From the NCBI RefSeq assembly GCF_031755915.1, contig NC_083385.1, positions 13,413,001-13,477,000 of the forward strand: a DNA stretch of 64,000 bases. The letters are read 5' to 3'. The DNA comes from Ziziphus jujuba (taxonomy: Eukaryota; Streptophyta; Magnoliopsida; Rosales; Rhamnaceae). This document shows positions 12,947 to 26,040 of this stretch, in pieces; within the stretch, counting starts at the first letter, position 1, and each line of letters starts with the position of its first letter. A program made the position numbers and the translations under genes. The notes under the pieces were generated by a model. The model ran no database searches, was not told where the DNA came from, and saw only the letters and a program-made list of their open reading frames with translations.

Positions 12947-14710
12947 GATGGAGACCTCTAATGATGAATATGGTTACTCTCCTACTGTCCCTTGTGGGTT
13001 TCATCACAAAACCAAGGGTAACATAATAACTGTCTCAATCAGGCAATGTGGCTAATTTGGAGTCCTGTTTGCTGTATTATATTGAAAAATTGTACATTAT
13101 TTTATTAATTTAGTTTTTTGGGTTAAAAAAGAAAGTGTCCATGTCATGTATTACTGGGTCCAAAAGAGATCTCAGCTAGAAGACCCATCGGGAAGATTGG
13201 ACTATATAATTTTGGGCTACACGAAGAAAGAAAAACCTATACTTCCTATGTGCCATTGGGCCGCACCAATATTTAGAAACTTTTGGGTCTGACAAATTTT
13301 TGCTCAAATACTAGTCCATGTCAAGCCCAATGATTTTTCCAGAACTAGGAGAAAATCTATGTTACTTCCGACTATGAACTTCCACACCATCTAGGGTCTA
13401 CTTTGTGGAGGCATCTATTTGGTAGCTGGCCTAGGTTCTGTTCTGTTCCGTCAAGGAAGAAATACATACTTTTCTTCGGATCTGAAGCCCTTTTTGTAGA
13501 CCATTGAATGTACGCGAATCATCGAGTGCGAGTTTTTACGAGCCACAACACAATGCGTCATATGGCTTTTTTCCTCAGGTGATACAACATATTTCCTAAC
13601 TAATCCATATCCTATTTTCTCCTTCTTTTACTTTCGGTGCTATTACTAAGACCAAGTTGTCCTTCTTGACAAAGGTTGACAAGGGACGTACGCTAGGTCC
13701 ACCAACTTAGCTCTAATAATATTTTTATTAATTTTATTGTTCTTTTTTATTTTTTTAAATCAAATTTCCATTCAATAAAATGTTTAATTCGTTAATATAT
13801 TGTCTATATTATAAAAATACAGGCTTATGGCATGTTTTTTAATTTTATTAAATTCTAACAAAATGTCAAATCTCTATTCTTACCAAACAACCAAACCAAA
13901 TGGCCTACATTTCCAAAATCATGGTAAAAATGCAATGGATTTTGCACATATTTCAAGCCCCCGTGAACCTCACATATTGAGGCACATAAGCACACGATAC
14001 CCTTTTATAAAAATGAAAGTGGGTTCTAGCACTGTCTTCAAAGCTAAGCTCCAAAAACCCAAAAAAAAGAAAAAACACATAAAGACGAAATGAAAGAGAA
14101 AAAGAAAAAGAAAAAGTTAAAAAGGCACTCCTTTCTATTTGTACTAGATATAATATTTAGCTAGGGAAACTTCAAATTTTGGAACGTTGAGAGCAATGGA
14201 CACACAGGAGCGAAAAGGACAGGCACTAATATAGTAAAGAATGTTGGCCTCTTTATGCTACAGCATTACTGCTGAGGCCTAAAGTTTGCTTGCAATCTCC
14301 TCAATTTCATCTTTACTTGGGGAAGGTTCAATGTGGTGTGGCTATTTGGCTTCAGCATTATTTTTTATTATTATTATTATTATTATTTTTGACAAATGAG
14401 AAATAGACTATATTTTAATGAGATAGCAGACCAAAACCTACCATCAAAATATATGATACATCCTTAATTTTGCAAAACCAAAAAAGTCATGGAAAAAAAA
14501 TGTTACAAAAGGGAACATATTGTGAAAGAACAAAATAATATATATTTGGAGATATTGTTATAGAGCAATATAAACTCTAATGAAAATTTTGGTTTATAAA
14601 CCATTTTAATTTTATTCAACTAAAAGTCTAAAATAGTGTTAAGCTACCATCAAATGTATATTTTCTGAAAATATAAAATATTAAAAAAAAAAAAAACATC
14701 ATTTAAACGG

Positions 14711-15023
14711 CTTTATTTTATTTATTCTTTTGCAGCTACAGTTGTCTTATTATATACGTTATATACATGGCCAATTATCTTATTATCCTATATGATGAAG
14801 AAGTTTATTTTCTTTTTAATGAAGAAAATTGTGAACTTTTGATTTTATTTTATTTATTCCTTCAATGTTCTACCCCCCAAAAAAAAAAAAAAAATCAAAT
14901 TGCAGCTACAGTGTCTTATTATATAAGTTATATACATGGACAATTATCTTATTATCTTATATGATGAAGAAATTTGTTTTCTTTTTAATGAAAAAATTTG
15001 TGGACTCTTTGTTTTTTTTTTTT
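14711..15023. repeat. Local direct duplication with poly-A insertion
   Basis: The block TGCAGCTACAG..TGTCTTATTATATA, ATATACATGG.CAATTATCTT, ATATGATGAAGAA and TTTTCTTTTTAATGAA occurs first at 14731-14825 and again at 14901-14990. Both copies follow a TTTTATTTTATTTATTC leader. The second copy has ~40 extra bases between leader and block, including a C6A14 run at 14875-14894. It is non-coding. Confidence 0.82.
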
Positions 15024-17600
15024 CTCCCTATCTGTCCTAGAAAATTGTGGACTTGCATGTAAAATGCCACTTTGCCATTAACATCGCCTTTAAAAGCCCC
15101 AAAATTCTTTTTGTTTTTGGTCCGAATATTATATATTCACATCGTGGAGTAATGTACGACTGTAACCAAAATAATACAAAAAGAAGAAAGTAAAAAAAGA
15201 CAAAAGATTAATTAGTGGATTTGATATGACTTTGCATTTTGAAAGCAACGCACTGACTGTTTTTCTCCATTGATGTCCATTTGGGTCGGGTGGGTGACGA
15301 TGTGTTTATACCCAGAGACTCTTTGCAATCAGCCATTACCATTTCCTAAAGCTCTATTTAGGCTAACACGCTTTTTAAGAGCGACAAGTTGATTTTAACA
15401 CCTTTGGAAGGCGAGCCTTCTACGTTTCGGCTCCTTCACCAATCATTTTATGAAGATTATTTTTCATTTTGTAAAGTGTAATAAATAGATATGACTATTG
15501 TCCGAAAACTAAGAATGTATGATAACACTCCTGCTTTATAACCAACTCTTTTTTTTTTTTTTTCCCCATTTCAGCCAAAAAAAAATTAAAAACAAAAACA
15601 TAAAACTATTTTCATTGTTACGTTAAGCCAAAAAAAAAAAAAACACTTTTTTCTTCCGTCAATTATGAAAAGATAAATATAAAAAATAGTTTCATCCAAC
15701 AGTGAAGAACCGAATTAAAACTTTTTTCCCCTCTAATATCAATCATTTTACCAGTAAGTAAATGATTGGCGAATCACTTTACTTGCTGTTTGCGCTTCAT
15801 TTTAAGGTAATAAACAGGATGATACAAAGATTTATATTATCATACGCCAGAAACAGACCAGTCCAAAATATGTCACCATGTGCATTAATACCAATAAATT
15901 CGTTCGATAGTAATGTTTGAACTCCCAGCCTCCCTCTCCTGGCATCAAATGCTCCATTAAGTCTAGGATTAATTCTTCCCAACCTTGTCAACTGCTTGGT
16001 TCCAAAATCTAGTACGAGATTGAGACATTGCAATATAAAAGGTTCATATATAGATGATATGGTATCATAATTTATATATAATTAAACACTTAGTAATTAT
16101 TTTATAGGTTCAATATGCTTAGATTATTTATATGGGATTATAAGTTATTCTTAATCAACTACTTAGTAATTATTACATATGATAATTGAAAATGATACAC
16201 CGTGATATATTGTACCGTTTATATTTAATATATTTCTCATACAAAAAGTATTTTGCATCTTATTTTTAAAAATATCTTAAACAATAAAATATTATCTTAA
16301 AATCCATGCTGATATGTTAATTATTGATTTGTTTATTCTATTGATTCATTTTCTCATATAAATTTTTAATTTTAAAAGCTTAAAAATAATTTAATTATAA
16401 TTATTTAATAATTAGAAAGTCTAACATGTTATTAGAAAATATAACTGATTATGTGACATCACTTTAGCATAAACAGTAATTTAACATATTATAAGAATTT
16501 TGGATTTTGGGACCAAAAATCTTGTATTTGATCCTTGCTGCCTTCGATTGAATTGGCAATTGTGTTGAAATGTTGTTTGACATGTGTAAGATTCAATAAG
16601 AAGGTATATTGAGAATACGTTTGATATATGTAATGTGTTTTGCTTCTTTCATTTTTTTATTTCTTTTTTATTTTTAAAGAATCAAATAGTTTGTATTAAA
16701 GCATCAAAGAAGATACACAATGATCCAAAAAATCTCGCAGCCAAAAAAGTGCTTCTTCAAGCCAAATACAAACGTTAACTTTTGTAATAGAAAATCTAGT
16801 TTGTGAGAGCACGGCATTTGAAGAACGCTGAGCAAACACAAATGAAACCCAGGCAAGCTTTTAATTCCTGCTAAACAGATCTACTTCCTGCTAAACGGTA
16901 TTTTTGGAATGAATGGTGATTTAACATGTATTTTATTTATAATACTTGTCATAGCGATAAAAAACAATACTAAAAAAAAAAAAATAGTATAATCATGATT
17001 TTATTGGATAATAATAATTATTTTTTTCTTAATTAAGTTAAATTCTTTATGCTTTCAATATAAAATAAAAATGCCAAACTACTCCATTGTTCTGTTTTTA
17101 CCCAATTTAAAAAAAAAAATAAATAAATAAACCCTGTAACTGCTACATATCATACAAATTTTACTTCCTTCAAATTGGTGGTTACAACAAAATGGTGTTA
17201 AATAAAGGATAAGAATATCAAGTATAAAATAAGACGACAAGACTGTATAGATATATATATATGTTTGATTGTCAACTTATTAGTTTTATTTTTTGATGAC
17301 TAAAACTTTAAATTAAATCTGTCTTTGTAAAGAGAATTTTCAAAACCGGACGAAGAAAATATCATTTGGAGTGAAATTTGACCTTTTCCTTTAGATTAAT
17401 ATTATCTTCTTTAATTTACCAATTGACAAACAATTCGTTATCACTTTCACTATCCTATGTCGTTTTGAGGCTGACTCACGTATTCAAAATTATAAATACA
17501 AATATATATATATGTTTATATATAAATATTAAAAAAAAAAAAATCCTATTATTCCGTTGGCCCACCAAGAAGTCACGGGGGGAGGGTGCTGCGAAATGTG

Positions 17601-17838
17601 CACGTGGCCTCGTAAATCGTGATGCTAAAAACAAATGGTGGAGACGAAGAAATACAATAAGCAATGTAAGCGAAGTGGCAGCACAGCGACTCGTGACGGC
17701 ACGAGCCATACACCATAAAATCATCAGCTGCCCCGTTCCATCCACATACGTCCACCATCCGACGCTGCTCCCCCACGCTTTTGCTTTACGTAACCGTCAA
17801 CTTTGAAAGCTCCCTCGCCTCCTGATCGATGCCACGTG
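17601..17838. promoter_or_regulatory. Two CACGTG G-box sites
   Basis: Perfect CACGTG palindromes lie at 17601-17606 (GTGCACGTGGCC) and 17833-17838 (GCCACGTGGA), inside a GC-richer patch ~1.6-1.8 kb upstream of the NRAMP start. G-boxes bind plant bZIP and bHLH factors, and the GCCACGTGG context is a strong bZIP/ABRE-like form. Assignment to the NRAMP promoter is inferred from position only. Confidence 0.4.
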
Positions 17839-19424
17839 GATTCGCTTTTTTTATTCCCGTACAGATGGTTTTCATGTCATCGTTGCCTCTATGTTTTAAA
17901 CTTTTAATAGGCCACTAGAATATGGGGTCCACTTGTGGGGCCGCGGGGATGGTACAGTTATGAGTGTTTACCCAACTGAATTTTCAAGTTGCATGACATA
18001 TTTACTCGAGTTATGTGAGAAAAAGCCTTTTTTTTTTTTTTTAGAAAATAAATAATAAAATAGGAAAAATAATGGGCAATGTCATGTCTAAGATTTTTTT
18101 CTTAATATTTTGTCTGGCCTTAATTATGAATTTGGAATTTTAGGATATATATATATATATATCCTTTGGTTTGAACAAATATATGTCCCTTCTTCTTTTA
18201 CTATTAATTTTATTGAAAATGTGTTGCATAATTTAAATATATAATGCTAACGAATTATTGGTATGCCTGAGTATATGGTGAATTATATAATTCACAACAT
18301 AACATCAAATAATGCCTTACATAAATTTCATCGTAAACAAAGATGAATGTTGTTTTTTTTTTTTTTTTAATCCATTTGATGTAATATATAAATATTTGTT
18401 CATTTTTATTTTTATTTATCATTTGCTTTTAATAGCTCTTGTGTAATATAAATCTGATACCCTATAGTTGTATTCTATAATAGCAAACATTCTAAATTTA
18501 TAATTTTTTGAATAAAAAAGTTATAATTTTAAAATTATCAAAACTTTTTGAAAATGATATGGTTAGTGTTATAAATGTTTTTGGTCAAAAACAACTTTTA
18601 TTATTTGCTTCTTAATTTATATTAATATATGTAAGCCATAGTTTTATTTGGGAAAAACATTTAAGAGTTAAATATTTAAAATTCTTAGCATCTTTTTATA
18701 ATTTAATGGGATAAATTTTTTAATGTTGAAGTTTTGACCAAAAAGAATGTCTAAAATTCCTTTTACAAAGGGAAAAAAAAATGTATAAAATTTCTTAATT
18801 ACCAAAAATAAAAAACACGACGGAACAGAACATAGTAAACTAAAAGAAGCATTCCTAACTTAAAAATAAAAAAAAAAAAAAAAAATCCTCAAAAAAATAA
18901 GTTGATATAAAAAGATGAAAGGCAGTCTCTTTCAGCCCTGTCACCTATCACAATACAATAATAATCAACATTTCAAGCAACACGTCAGGTGAGTTAAATT
19001 ACAAAAACCACCTTCTATACTTTATTTTTAAACAGTTCCCTCTCTCTACGTGGCAGGCTATGAATCGTTAATAATAGAACAGAAATTGCCTTAAGAAAAA
19101 AAAAAAAAAAAAAAAAAAGACGCACAATATGAAAAGTGACAAAAAGAAAGGCCACAAAAAAAAAAAAAAAAAAAAAAAAAGAAAAAGGAAAAAGAGTGGG
19201 ACTGGTAGTTTTACTTTTTCCGAGCTTCTTTCCTTTAACGATAAAGTTGCAGAGTCGGATGACAATAAAACCATAAGCAGAAGAAGCAGTAGTGAAACAA
19301 CACCAACCAAATCAATCAAAAACTCAAATAGCACCAAAAAAATCATTTTACTCTAAGAGGGTTTTGAAGCGACCACTGGTGGGATTAGTTGACTCGCCCT
19401 CACTCGAATTTTCACTCACACGCC

Positions 19425-22053
19425 ATGCCTCACCTCTTGCACGAACAGCCACTGTTAATCAATTCCGACGATGACCAGAGAGAGACCGCTTATGACTCGG
19501 ACGAGAAGGTACACATCGTCGGCGTCGAAGAAACCGACGCCGATGATTACCGAACGCCGCCGTTTTCTTGGAAGAAGCTCTGGCTCTTCACGGGTCCTGG
19601 GTTCTTGATGAGCATCGCTTTCCTTGATCCTGGAAACCTGGAGGGTGATCTCCAATCAGGTGCCATTGCTGGGTACTCACTGTTGTGGCTGCTACTTTGG
19701 GCCACGGCTATGGGTCTCCTCGTTCAGCTTCTGTCGGCTCGGCTCGGCGTGGCTACTGGGCGCCACTTGGCCGAGCTTTGCAGGGATGAATACCCCAGAT
19801 GGGCTCGATTGGTGCTGTGGGTTATGGCGGAGTTGGCTCTGATAGGTGCTGATATACAGGAGGTAATTGGGAGTGCTATTGCCCTTAAGATTTTGACTAA
19901 TGGGATTTTGCCTCTTTGGGCTGGGGTTATCATAACGGCTTTGGATTGGTAATTTTAGCTTCTTCTCTTTTGTTTTTGTTTCCTTCTGATTCATATTAAT
20001 TTTATCAATGTTGTTTTTTTTTTTTTTTTTTTTTTTTTTTGGTTTGTTTCTCACTTTCTTTCCTGTTTCTTTTTTATTTAGATTTCCGCTCTCTCTCTTT
20101 TTTTTTTTTTTTTGGGATCAAAGCCTGTGTCTGGTTGAACTTATGCTTAGACATAATCATTTTCTGTTTGATGTCTTTTGGGTTTTGACGTTGCTCTTTC
20201 ACCGGAAATTTGCGGTTGAGCAATGGTTGTTTAAGAAAATTTTCATTTCAAGCCTTCTCTATGGGCTTCTTTTGTAAGACTGTGTTTGACCATGTTCTGA
20301 GTTTTGATAGGGGGTCTATATACTGTACTTGTGAAGTTCAGTGTTTCGCCCAATCGGTCAAATTTGTTTTTGAGTTTAGAGTCCATTCGAGAAAAGAAAG
20401 GAAAACATTATTTTATTATATTTGCTTAAAACATAATTAGGGGGGAAAAAAAAAAAAAGAAGGAAATAAAATATAAAAATTTCAAAAAAATGCGTTCTAA
20501 AGGTAAAATGGAAGTAATTGTTGAACTTTTTTTGAAAAATGGGTAGAAGATGAGTCTTCTGGTTTCTGGAAAATAAAACTCATATATACAATGAGATAAT
20601 TGGAAATAAAAGTCAGCTAATCCTTTTGAAACCGGGGCATTTGTTTTTAGGATCAAAAACTAATATTCCAGATATTCGTAATATCTGTTTCTCCCCAAAC
20701 ATTTTCACACTATAAACCAAGATGCTGCTCTGTTTACTTAACATTTTGTCAGCATTGCTTTTGACGTTTTTTGAATCGCTTTGTTGCAGTTTTATCTTCC
20801 TGTTTCTTGAGAATTATGGTGTGAGGAAATTGGAAGCAGTTTTTGCAGTTCTAATTGCAATAATGGCAGTCTCATTTGCATGGATGTTTGGTGAAACTAA
20901 GCCTAATGGAACAGAACTTCTTTTAGGTAAACCATTGTACTACTTACCTTGGAATATTTGTTATCAAGTTTGAGCAATTTTGCCGAGTTTCTGGCCTAAA
21001 AGTAAAATTTATGGCCATTTTATGCTCTGAGTCTAATATTGTTTTAAAATGTATTCCCTTGGTAGGTATTTTGGTTCCAAAACTTAGCTCCAGAACAATA
21101 AGGCAGGCTGTTGGAGTTGTAGGTTGCATTATCATGCCTCACAATGTATTCCTGCACTCTGCTCTTGTACAATCAAGGGATATCGATAACACCAAGAGAG
21201 GCAGAGTCCAGGAAGCTCTAAATTACTATAGCATAGAGTCCACTCTTGCCCTAATAGTCTCCTTCATTATCAATTTATTTGTCACAACCGTTTTTGCCAA
21301 AGGGTTTTATGGTACAGAACTGGCTGATAGTATTGGCCTTGTGAATGCTGGGCAGTATCTTCAAGATAAATATGGGGGAGGGTTGTTTCCCATTTTATAC
21401 ATCTGGGGTATTGGGTTATTAGCAGCTGGCCAGAGTAGCACCATTACAGGAACTTATGCTGGGCAGTTTATCATGGGAGGTTTCCTAGATATGAGGTTGA
21501 AAAAATGGATGAGAGCATTGATCACTCGAAGCTTCGCAATTGTTCCAACTATAATTGTTGCTCTTGTGTTTGATACCTCGGAGTCCTCACTGGATATTTT
21601 GAACGAGTGGCTTAATGTGCTTCAGTCGATTCAAATCCCTTTTGCACTTATTCCCCTGCTTTGTTTGGTGTCAAAGGAGCAGGTGATGGGAACTTTCAGA
21701 ATTGGCTCTATACTCAAGGTATGTAGTTATCTCTTTTATTCTGTATGTTGTAAAGCAGAGGATAACCTTTAAACATCATCCATTATCGTAATTTGATTGA
21801 AGTCAGGAACTTTCTTTTGCTATATGAGCTTGAAAATTAGATATTCTTTTTCATAGGATCCTGTTATATATTGTGAATATAGTTCATTCAAATGTATCTG
21901 TGAAGTCGCCATTGGCAATTTCATATGAAGTTCATTCAATTGAGTATGGTTGTTTTTTCTGCTCATGTTATCTATAACCATATTCATACCTTTTGGGTTG
22001 TACCAGTTCATCCATTTTATGCATCCAGATTTTGTCACCAGGTGGTTTGATAT

Positions 22054-22111
<58 letters not shown>

Positions 22112-22952
22112 CATACATATATATATATATATGAATATGTTTTTAAATACACAGTAGTGTTGGTTATACAATCCATGTTGTGATCTATGTTATAATTTTC
22201 GTTGCTCAAATTTCACCATGAAACAGAATTGTCATTTGGTCCTATATTTGTTGTAAACAATAGTGTTGAATTGGTATAGGGAATCAGTTTGGCATTAATA
22301 AATATTATTACTCCTAGATTTGTAGATTTACTGCCTTCGTATACATATGGCATTCAGGAAGCTTTTAGTTTATTATGAATTTCCTAAATTGTAAGTTGAA
22401 GTTATTAGTAATAGCCTAATAGGTATTCTGAGTGTCTTTGTCAAGAATCAGAAACTTGCACTGCATTTATTTATTTGACATCGAACATCCCAATACCAAG
22501 TTCGTCTATGATGTTGTAAGCAAAAATGTGCTGCAGAGGATAATCTTGTGTATCCCAGCGATTTTTCGCCCTCAAAGTTGCTGATTTCTTTGTGGCTATA
22601 TTTTACACGCTTAGAAACAAATTGCCATTATTAGCAAAAATAAAAATCTGGCAGTCGTTCTCCCAGACTTTCAAGCTCTCTGTTAGTTCTTTCTAATGCT
22701 TGGATTGATGCTAGTTTTTGGCCCTTTTGTCTTTATCAGAAGAATCACTAAGAGCATACATACAAAAAACATAGGAAAGGTAAACATAGGAAAGGTGTTA
22801 TTGATCTTTTCATCCTTAGGCACTAAATTTGACCATGTTACATCTTTATTACATGTCAGTCCTGTTTATCTAGATGTTAGGAAGATTTGTTTTTTGAGTA
22901 TTTAAGGGTACTTGATTAATGTTTTATTCTGAGATTTCATGCTTCAGCTGTT

Positions 22953-22990
<38 letters not shown>

Positions 22991-23371
22991 CTTTTCTTTT
23001 CTTTTAAAATATATATATATATATATATATATAATAACTCGAAATTAAGTTTAATCATATAACAGCTGCATCTGACATACTAATTTTGTTTATGTGGTAA
23101 TCAGGCAAAACCAATGCTTTAGTCACTCACCCTTTTTTCTTTGTTTCTACAACAGACAGTTTCCTGGATTGTGGCTGGCCTGGTGATGATCATCAACGGG
23201 TATCTTTTGGTTGATTTCTTTTCCACTGAAGCGCAAGGAGTGGTGTTTGGCAGTGTAGTCTGCGCTTTCACTGCTGCATATGTTGCATTCATAGTTTACC
23301 TTGTTTCTCGTGTCTTCAACTTTTCTTCAAACTGGTTCGGTCAGAAGAGGCCTACAGATGCAGTAAACTAA
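19425..23371 (+). CDS. NRAMP2: NRAMP2-type divalent metal (Mn/Fe) transporter
   Basis: Four coding exons (19425-19948, 20790-20926, 21066-21718, 23156-23371) join in phase to 509 aa, close to the usual ~510-530. The protein is a polytopic proton-coupled metal transporter of the NRAMP/SLC11 family. Metal-site DPGN is at residues 68-71 in the first helix and the helix-6 MPH motif at 244-246. The consensus transport motif [18 protein letters not shown] is at 342-359. An acidic hydrophilic N-terminus precedes the first helix. Long identical stretches with Arabidopsis NRAMP2, as I remember it, place it in the NRAMP2-5 group rather than NRAMP1/6. Arabidopsis NRAMP2 acts on manganese at the trans-Golgi network. 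There is no EIN2-like C-terminal extension. Start: the ATG at 19425 precedes HLLHEQPLL and has an acidic N-terminal region typical of the family. Intron 3 is 1437 bp and rich in simple repeats. Confidence 0.95.
22054..22132. repeat. (TA)n/(CATA)n microsatellite in NRAMP intron 3
   Basis: About 80 bases of nearly pure TA dinucleotides are interrupted by ACATACAT units, inside the third intron. The run is likely length-variable between individuals. Confidence 0.9.
22955..22990. repeat. Poly-T run, 36 nt, in NRAMP intron 3
   Basis: An uninterrupted T36 is followed by a CTTTT-type stretch and a (TA)n run at ~23010-23033. It lies ~120 bases upstream of the last exon's acceptor. Confidence 0.88.
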
Positions 23372-26040
23372 ATTACCATCTTCATTGCCCTGTCCTGCTG
23401 CTAGAAAATCAAAACCTGCAGCATTAGCAATTGCCAACAGTTGAATGGCTGAACAGCGCAATTTTTAAGTGTACGGCTATATAGATCTATTTGTGTACAA
23501 AAGTGTAACTCACTAGTAAGATGTTGTTTCTGTATGGTAAAGAGCTCGTTTATTTGATTTCTGTTGTACATGGAGCCAAGGGAAACAAGGCTAGGAAGCA
23601 GTCTCTGTATGCTTTTGAAAACCTGATCGCATAATGCTGTAGCTACACTGATCGATTAGCAGCTAACAACATGATCAAAATTAACAATTTAGACTTGGGC
23701 AATATAAATTGGAATTTTTCTTCAATTCCATTTGGCATTTCAACTTATCTGTGTTTGAATAGTATGTATTTAGCATGGAATGGATAGAACATAAAATGAA
23801 GTACCATTTTTTTTTTTCTTTTTCTGAGACACACGTTTGTCTGTTTCAATTTTGAGACATATGTTAAATTAGGGGATGTGAGACTTTTTTATGCAGAAGG
23901 TTGATCATCAGTACTTAAGGTTTAACACTCGATCAGGTCATACCATTAAAGAAAAAAATAATAATAAAAAAAGACCTAACTAATATATATATTTTTTGGT
24001 CACTTAGTCCATATATGCTATTTTGATAAATGAATTTTATACACAACTAATATAAACTCTATTAGAAAATAATTTTATGTTCTTTTATTTTATTTTTAAC
24101 TAATGTTTATGGTATCATTTTGCCAAATTTATATGAAAAAATTGAAGAATTACATTTATAAATTTAGACAGCAAGTGTAATAATGCAGGAGAGAATGTGT
24201 ATTTAAAAACTCATTTAATTATATGTAATTAATTTTCCAACTATGTATGTTATTGTACTACATATATCATTTGGTAATTGCCTGGTTCCCATTATAATTG
24301 AATTTTTGCCAACACAAAGGAAGTTTTAGTACAAAAACGAAGTTACTCGTCAACATCTACTAGATTAATTACAACAAGATTAATTCCATCCTCATCTATA
24401 TAATTGCACAACAACGACGAATTTTTTTTGTTGTAATTACCTACTTAGTAATATCTAATTATAAAGCGGATGATTGCATGAACGAGTTTTTGCAGTTAAA
24501 AAAAAAAAAAAACAAAAAAAAAGGGAAATAATTAAGTGGGCTTTTTCAGGTGGGACCTATCTCATGGCTTTGAACTTTAACCGGTAAAGCGTAGTGCGTA
24601 CGTAGAGCCTCTCCCTAACATAAACTGACTTTATTTATAGTTTATGGGCTGTACACGTGTACGTGTTTTCATCATGCCAAACATAGCCTTAGGGTTCGTT
24701 CCTCCCAGTTCAAGACCAAGGTGCCACTTCCACTGTCCACCCTTTTGTTTCCAGAAATTCCTGCTTCGCCTCATATTATACTATCATTTTTCATCTTCTT
24801 CTTTAAAATTTATGTAAAATTTTAAAAAAAAAATTCCGTATATATTTTGCTCGTTATGCGTCAGAGTCTCTCTGTAAATTTCTAGGGATTTACAGTCTAC
24901 TTGCACTCGGTTGAGGTACGCCAATCCTTTTCTCAATCTCCCCATTTCTTTCCATTTGTAATTTTTTTTTTTTTATTCTATGATTTGATTTTGTCCCCTT
25001 CAATCCCCCAATTTTCGTATTGCGATAGACCAGTGTTTTTTTGTTTTGTTTTTTTTTTTTTTTGAATCAAGACCGAAGCTAGTTCGAAATTTTTGTAATT
25101 TATTTCGTCGAATGCGTTGTTTCTTCGTCGGGAAAATTTTTTGAGTTTCCTTAACTGGCATTAAGATTCAAAAAATGGTGATTCGCAGGAAAGGTTTTAT
25201 TCAAGTTTTGTTGTTTTTTTTTTTTTTAACTGATTGATAATTTGATCGAGACACTGAGCTTGTTCCAGTCAGTTCCGTTTTGCTATCTGGTATTAGTGAT
25301 ATTTGTTTGGTTTTAAGGATATTGTTTTGGAATTTATATTAATGCCTATTGGTGGTGATGACATTATCAAGACATGTGCATGCATTAATTTGATATTTAT
25401 CAATTGGAACAACAAAAATGAAGTTTGTATTCGTGTGTGTGTGTGTGTGTGTGTTCGTGTTATTTCATGATGTCTGGGCATTCTGCATCAAGGATTAAAA
25501 ATGAAAATTTGGACTGTGTTTTATCTTAAACCTTTCGAGGGAAAAAGCCTAGTTTTGTTTGGCCCAGTGAGCTTTACTTACATCTTACATTTATTGTGGC
25601 ATAACGTATATCCTCAAAAAAAAAAACAAAGAAAAATAATAAGAAGAAGAAGAAGAAACTAGTGTAGAGCGTTGATAACAAAATATAGAAGTTTATTTAT
25701 CTATTTGTTAATGTCACTTCTCTATGAGCTGTTTATTGGTATTTCTATGTTCAAACATTTTTCATTGAGCCAATGAGGAATGGTACTGTATTTTCACACC
25801 ATCATATGTTAAAAGTTAAAGGTTACTTTGCTAATGGTAGATTACTAGTATATCTAGGAGGGGATTAATTCACTTCATTTGGAGGACTGGACCATTCTCT
25901 TTGATTTTCTCTATGTGGAGGACTTGATTTCTTTCAAAGCAATCGTAAGTTTCGCTACTTTGTTGTTCAGTTATATGCTCATCTTGCCTCATTTTCATGG
26001 TGTAGAAATACTGCTGAAAGAGTCCAGCTTTGGATGTATC
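23372..26040. other. NRAMP 3' UTR, spacer, and 5' UTR of the FRIGIDA-like gene
   Basis: 23372 to ~23650 is probably the NRAMP 3' UTR. From ~24640 the region becomes promoter-like, with an ACACGTGT element (CACGTG at 24654-24659). A probable non-coding first exon of the next gene ends at 24915 (TTGAG then GTACGC). A 5'-UTR intron would run 24916-26005 and end TTTTCATGGTGTAG, leaving 35 nt of leader before the ATG at 26041. That intron contains a (GT)n run near 25433-25452. The exon boundaries are inferred from splice signals only. Confidence 0.5.

Larger units (their letters stand above)
12947..19424. other. AT-rich intergenic spacer and NRAMP upstream region
   Basis: No gene was recognised. 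It contains a local duplication (14711-15023), many homopolymers and a noticeably more GC-rich patch at ~17560-17960 with two perfect G-boxes. The last ~200 bases before 19425 are probably the 5' UTR of the NRAMP gene. Confidence 0.65.

Noticed and set aside
15797..16033. Minus-strand 78-codon frame
   Set aside because: It has no recognisable domain, no splice context and a low-complexity hydrophobic end.
17378..17806. 142-codon frame upstream of NRAMP
   Set aside because: It crosses poly-A and (TA)n tracts and G-box DNA, with no recognisable domain; it looks like chance in a GC-richer patch.
25879..26040. In-frame N-terminal extension of the FRIGIDA-like protein
   Set aside because: It includes a likely 5'-UTR intron end (acceptor at 26005), the sequence is unlike homologous N-termini, and the first codon is TTG rather than ATG.
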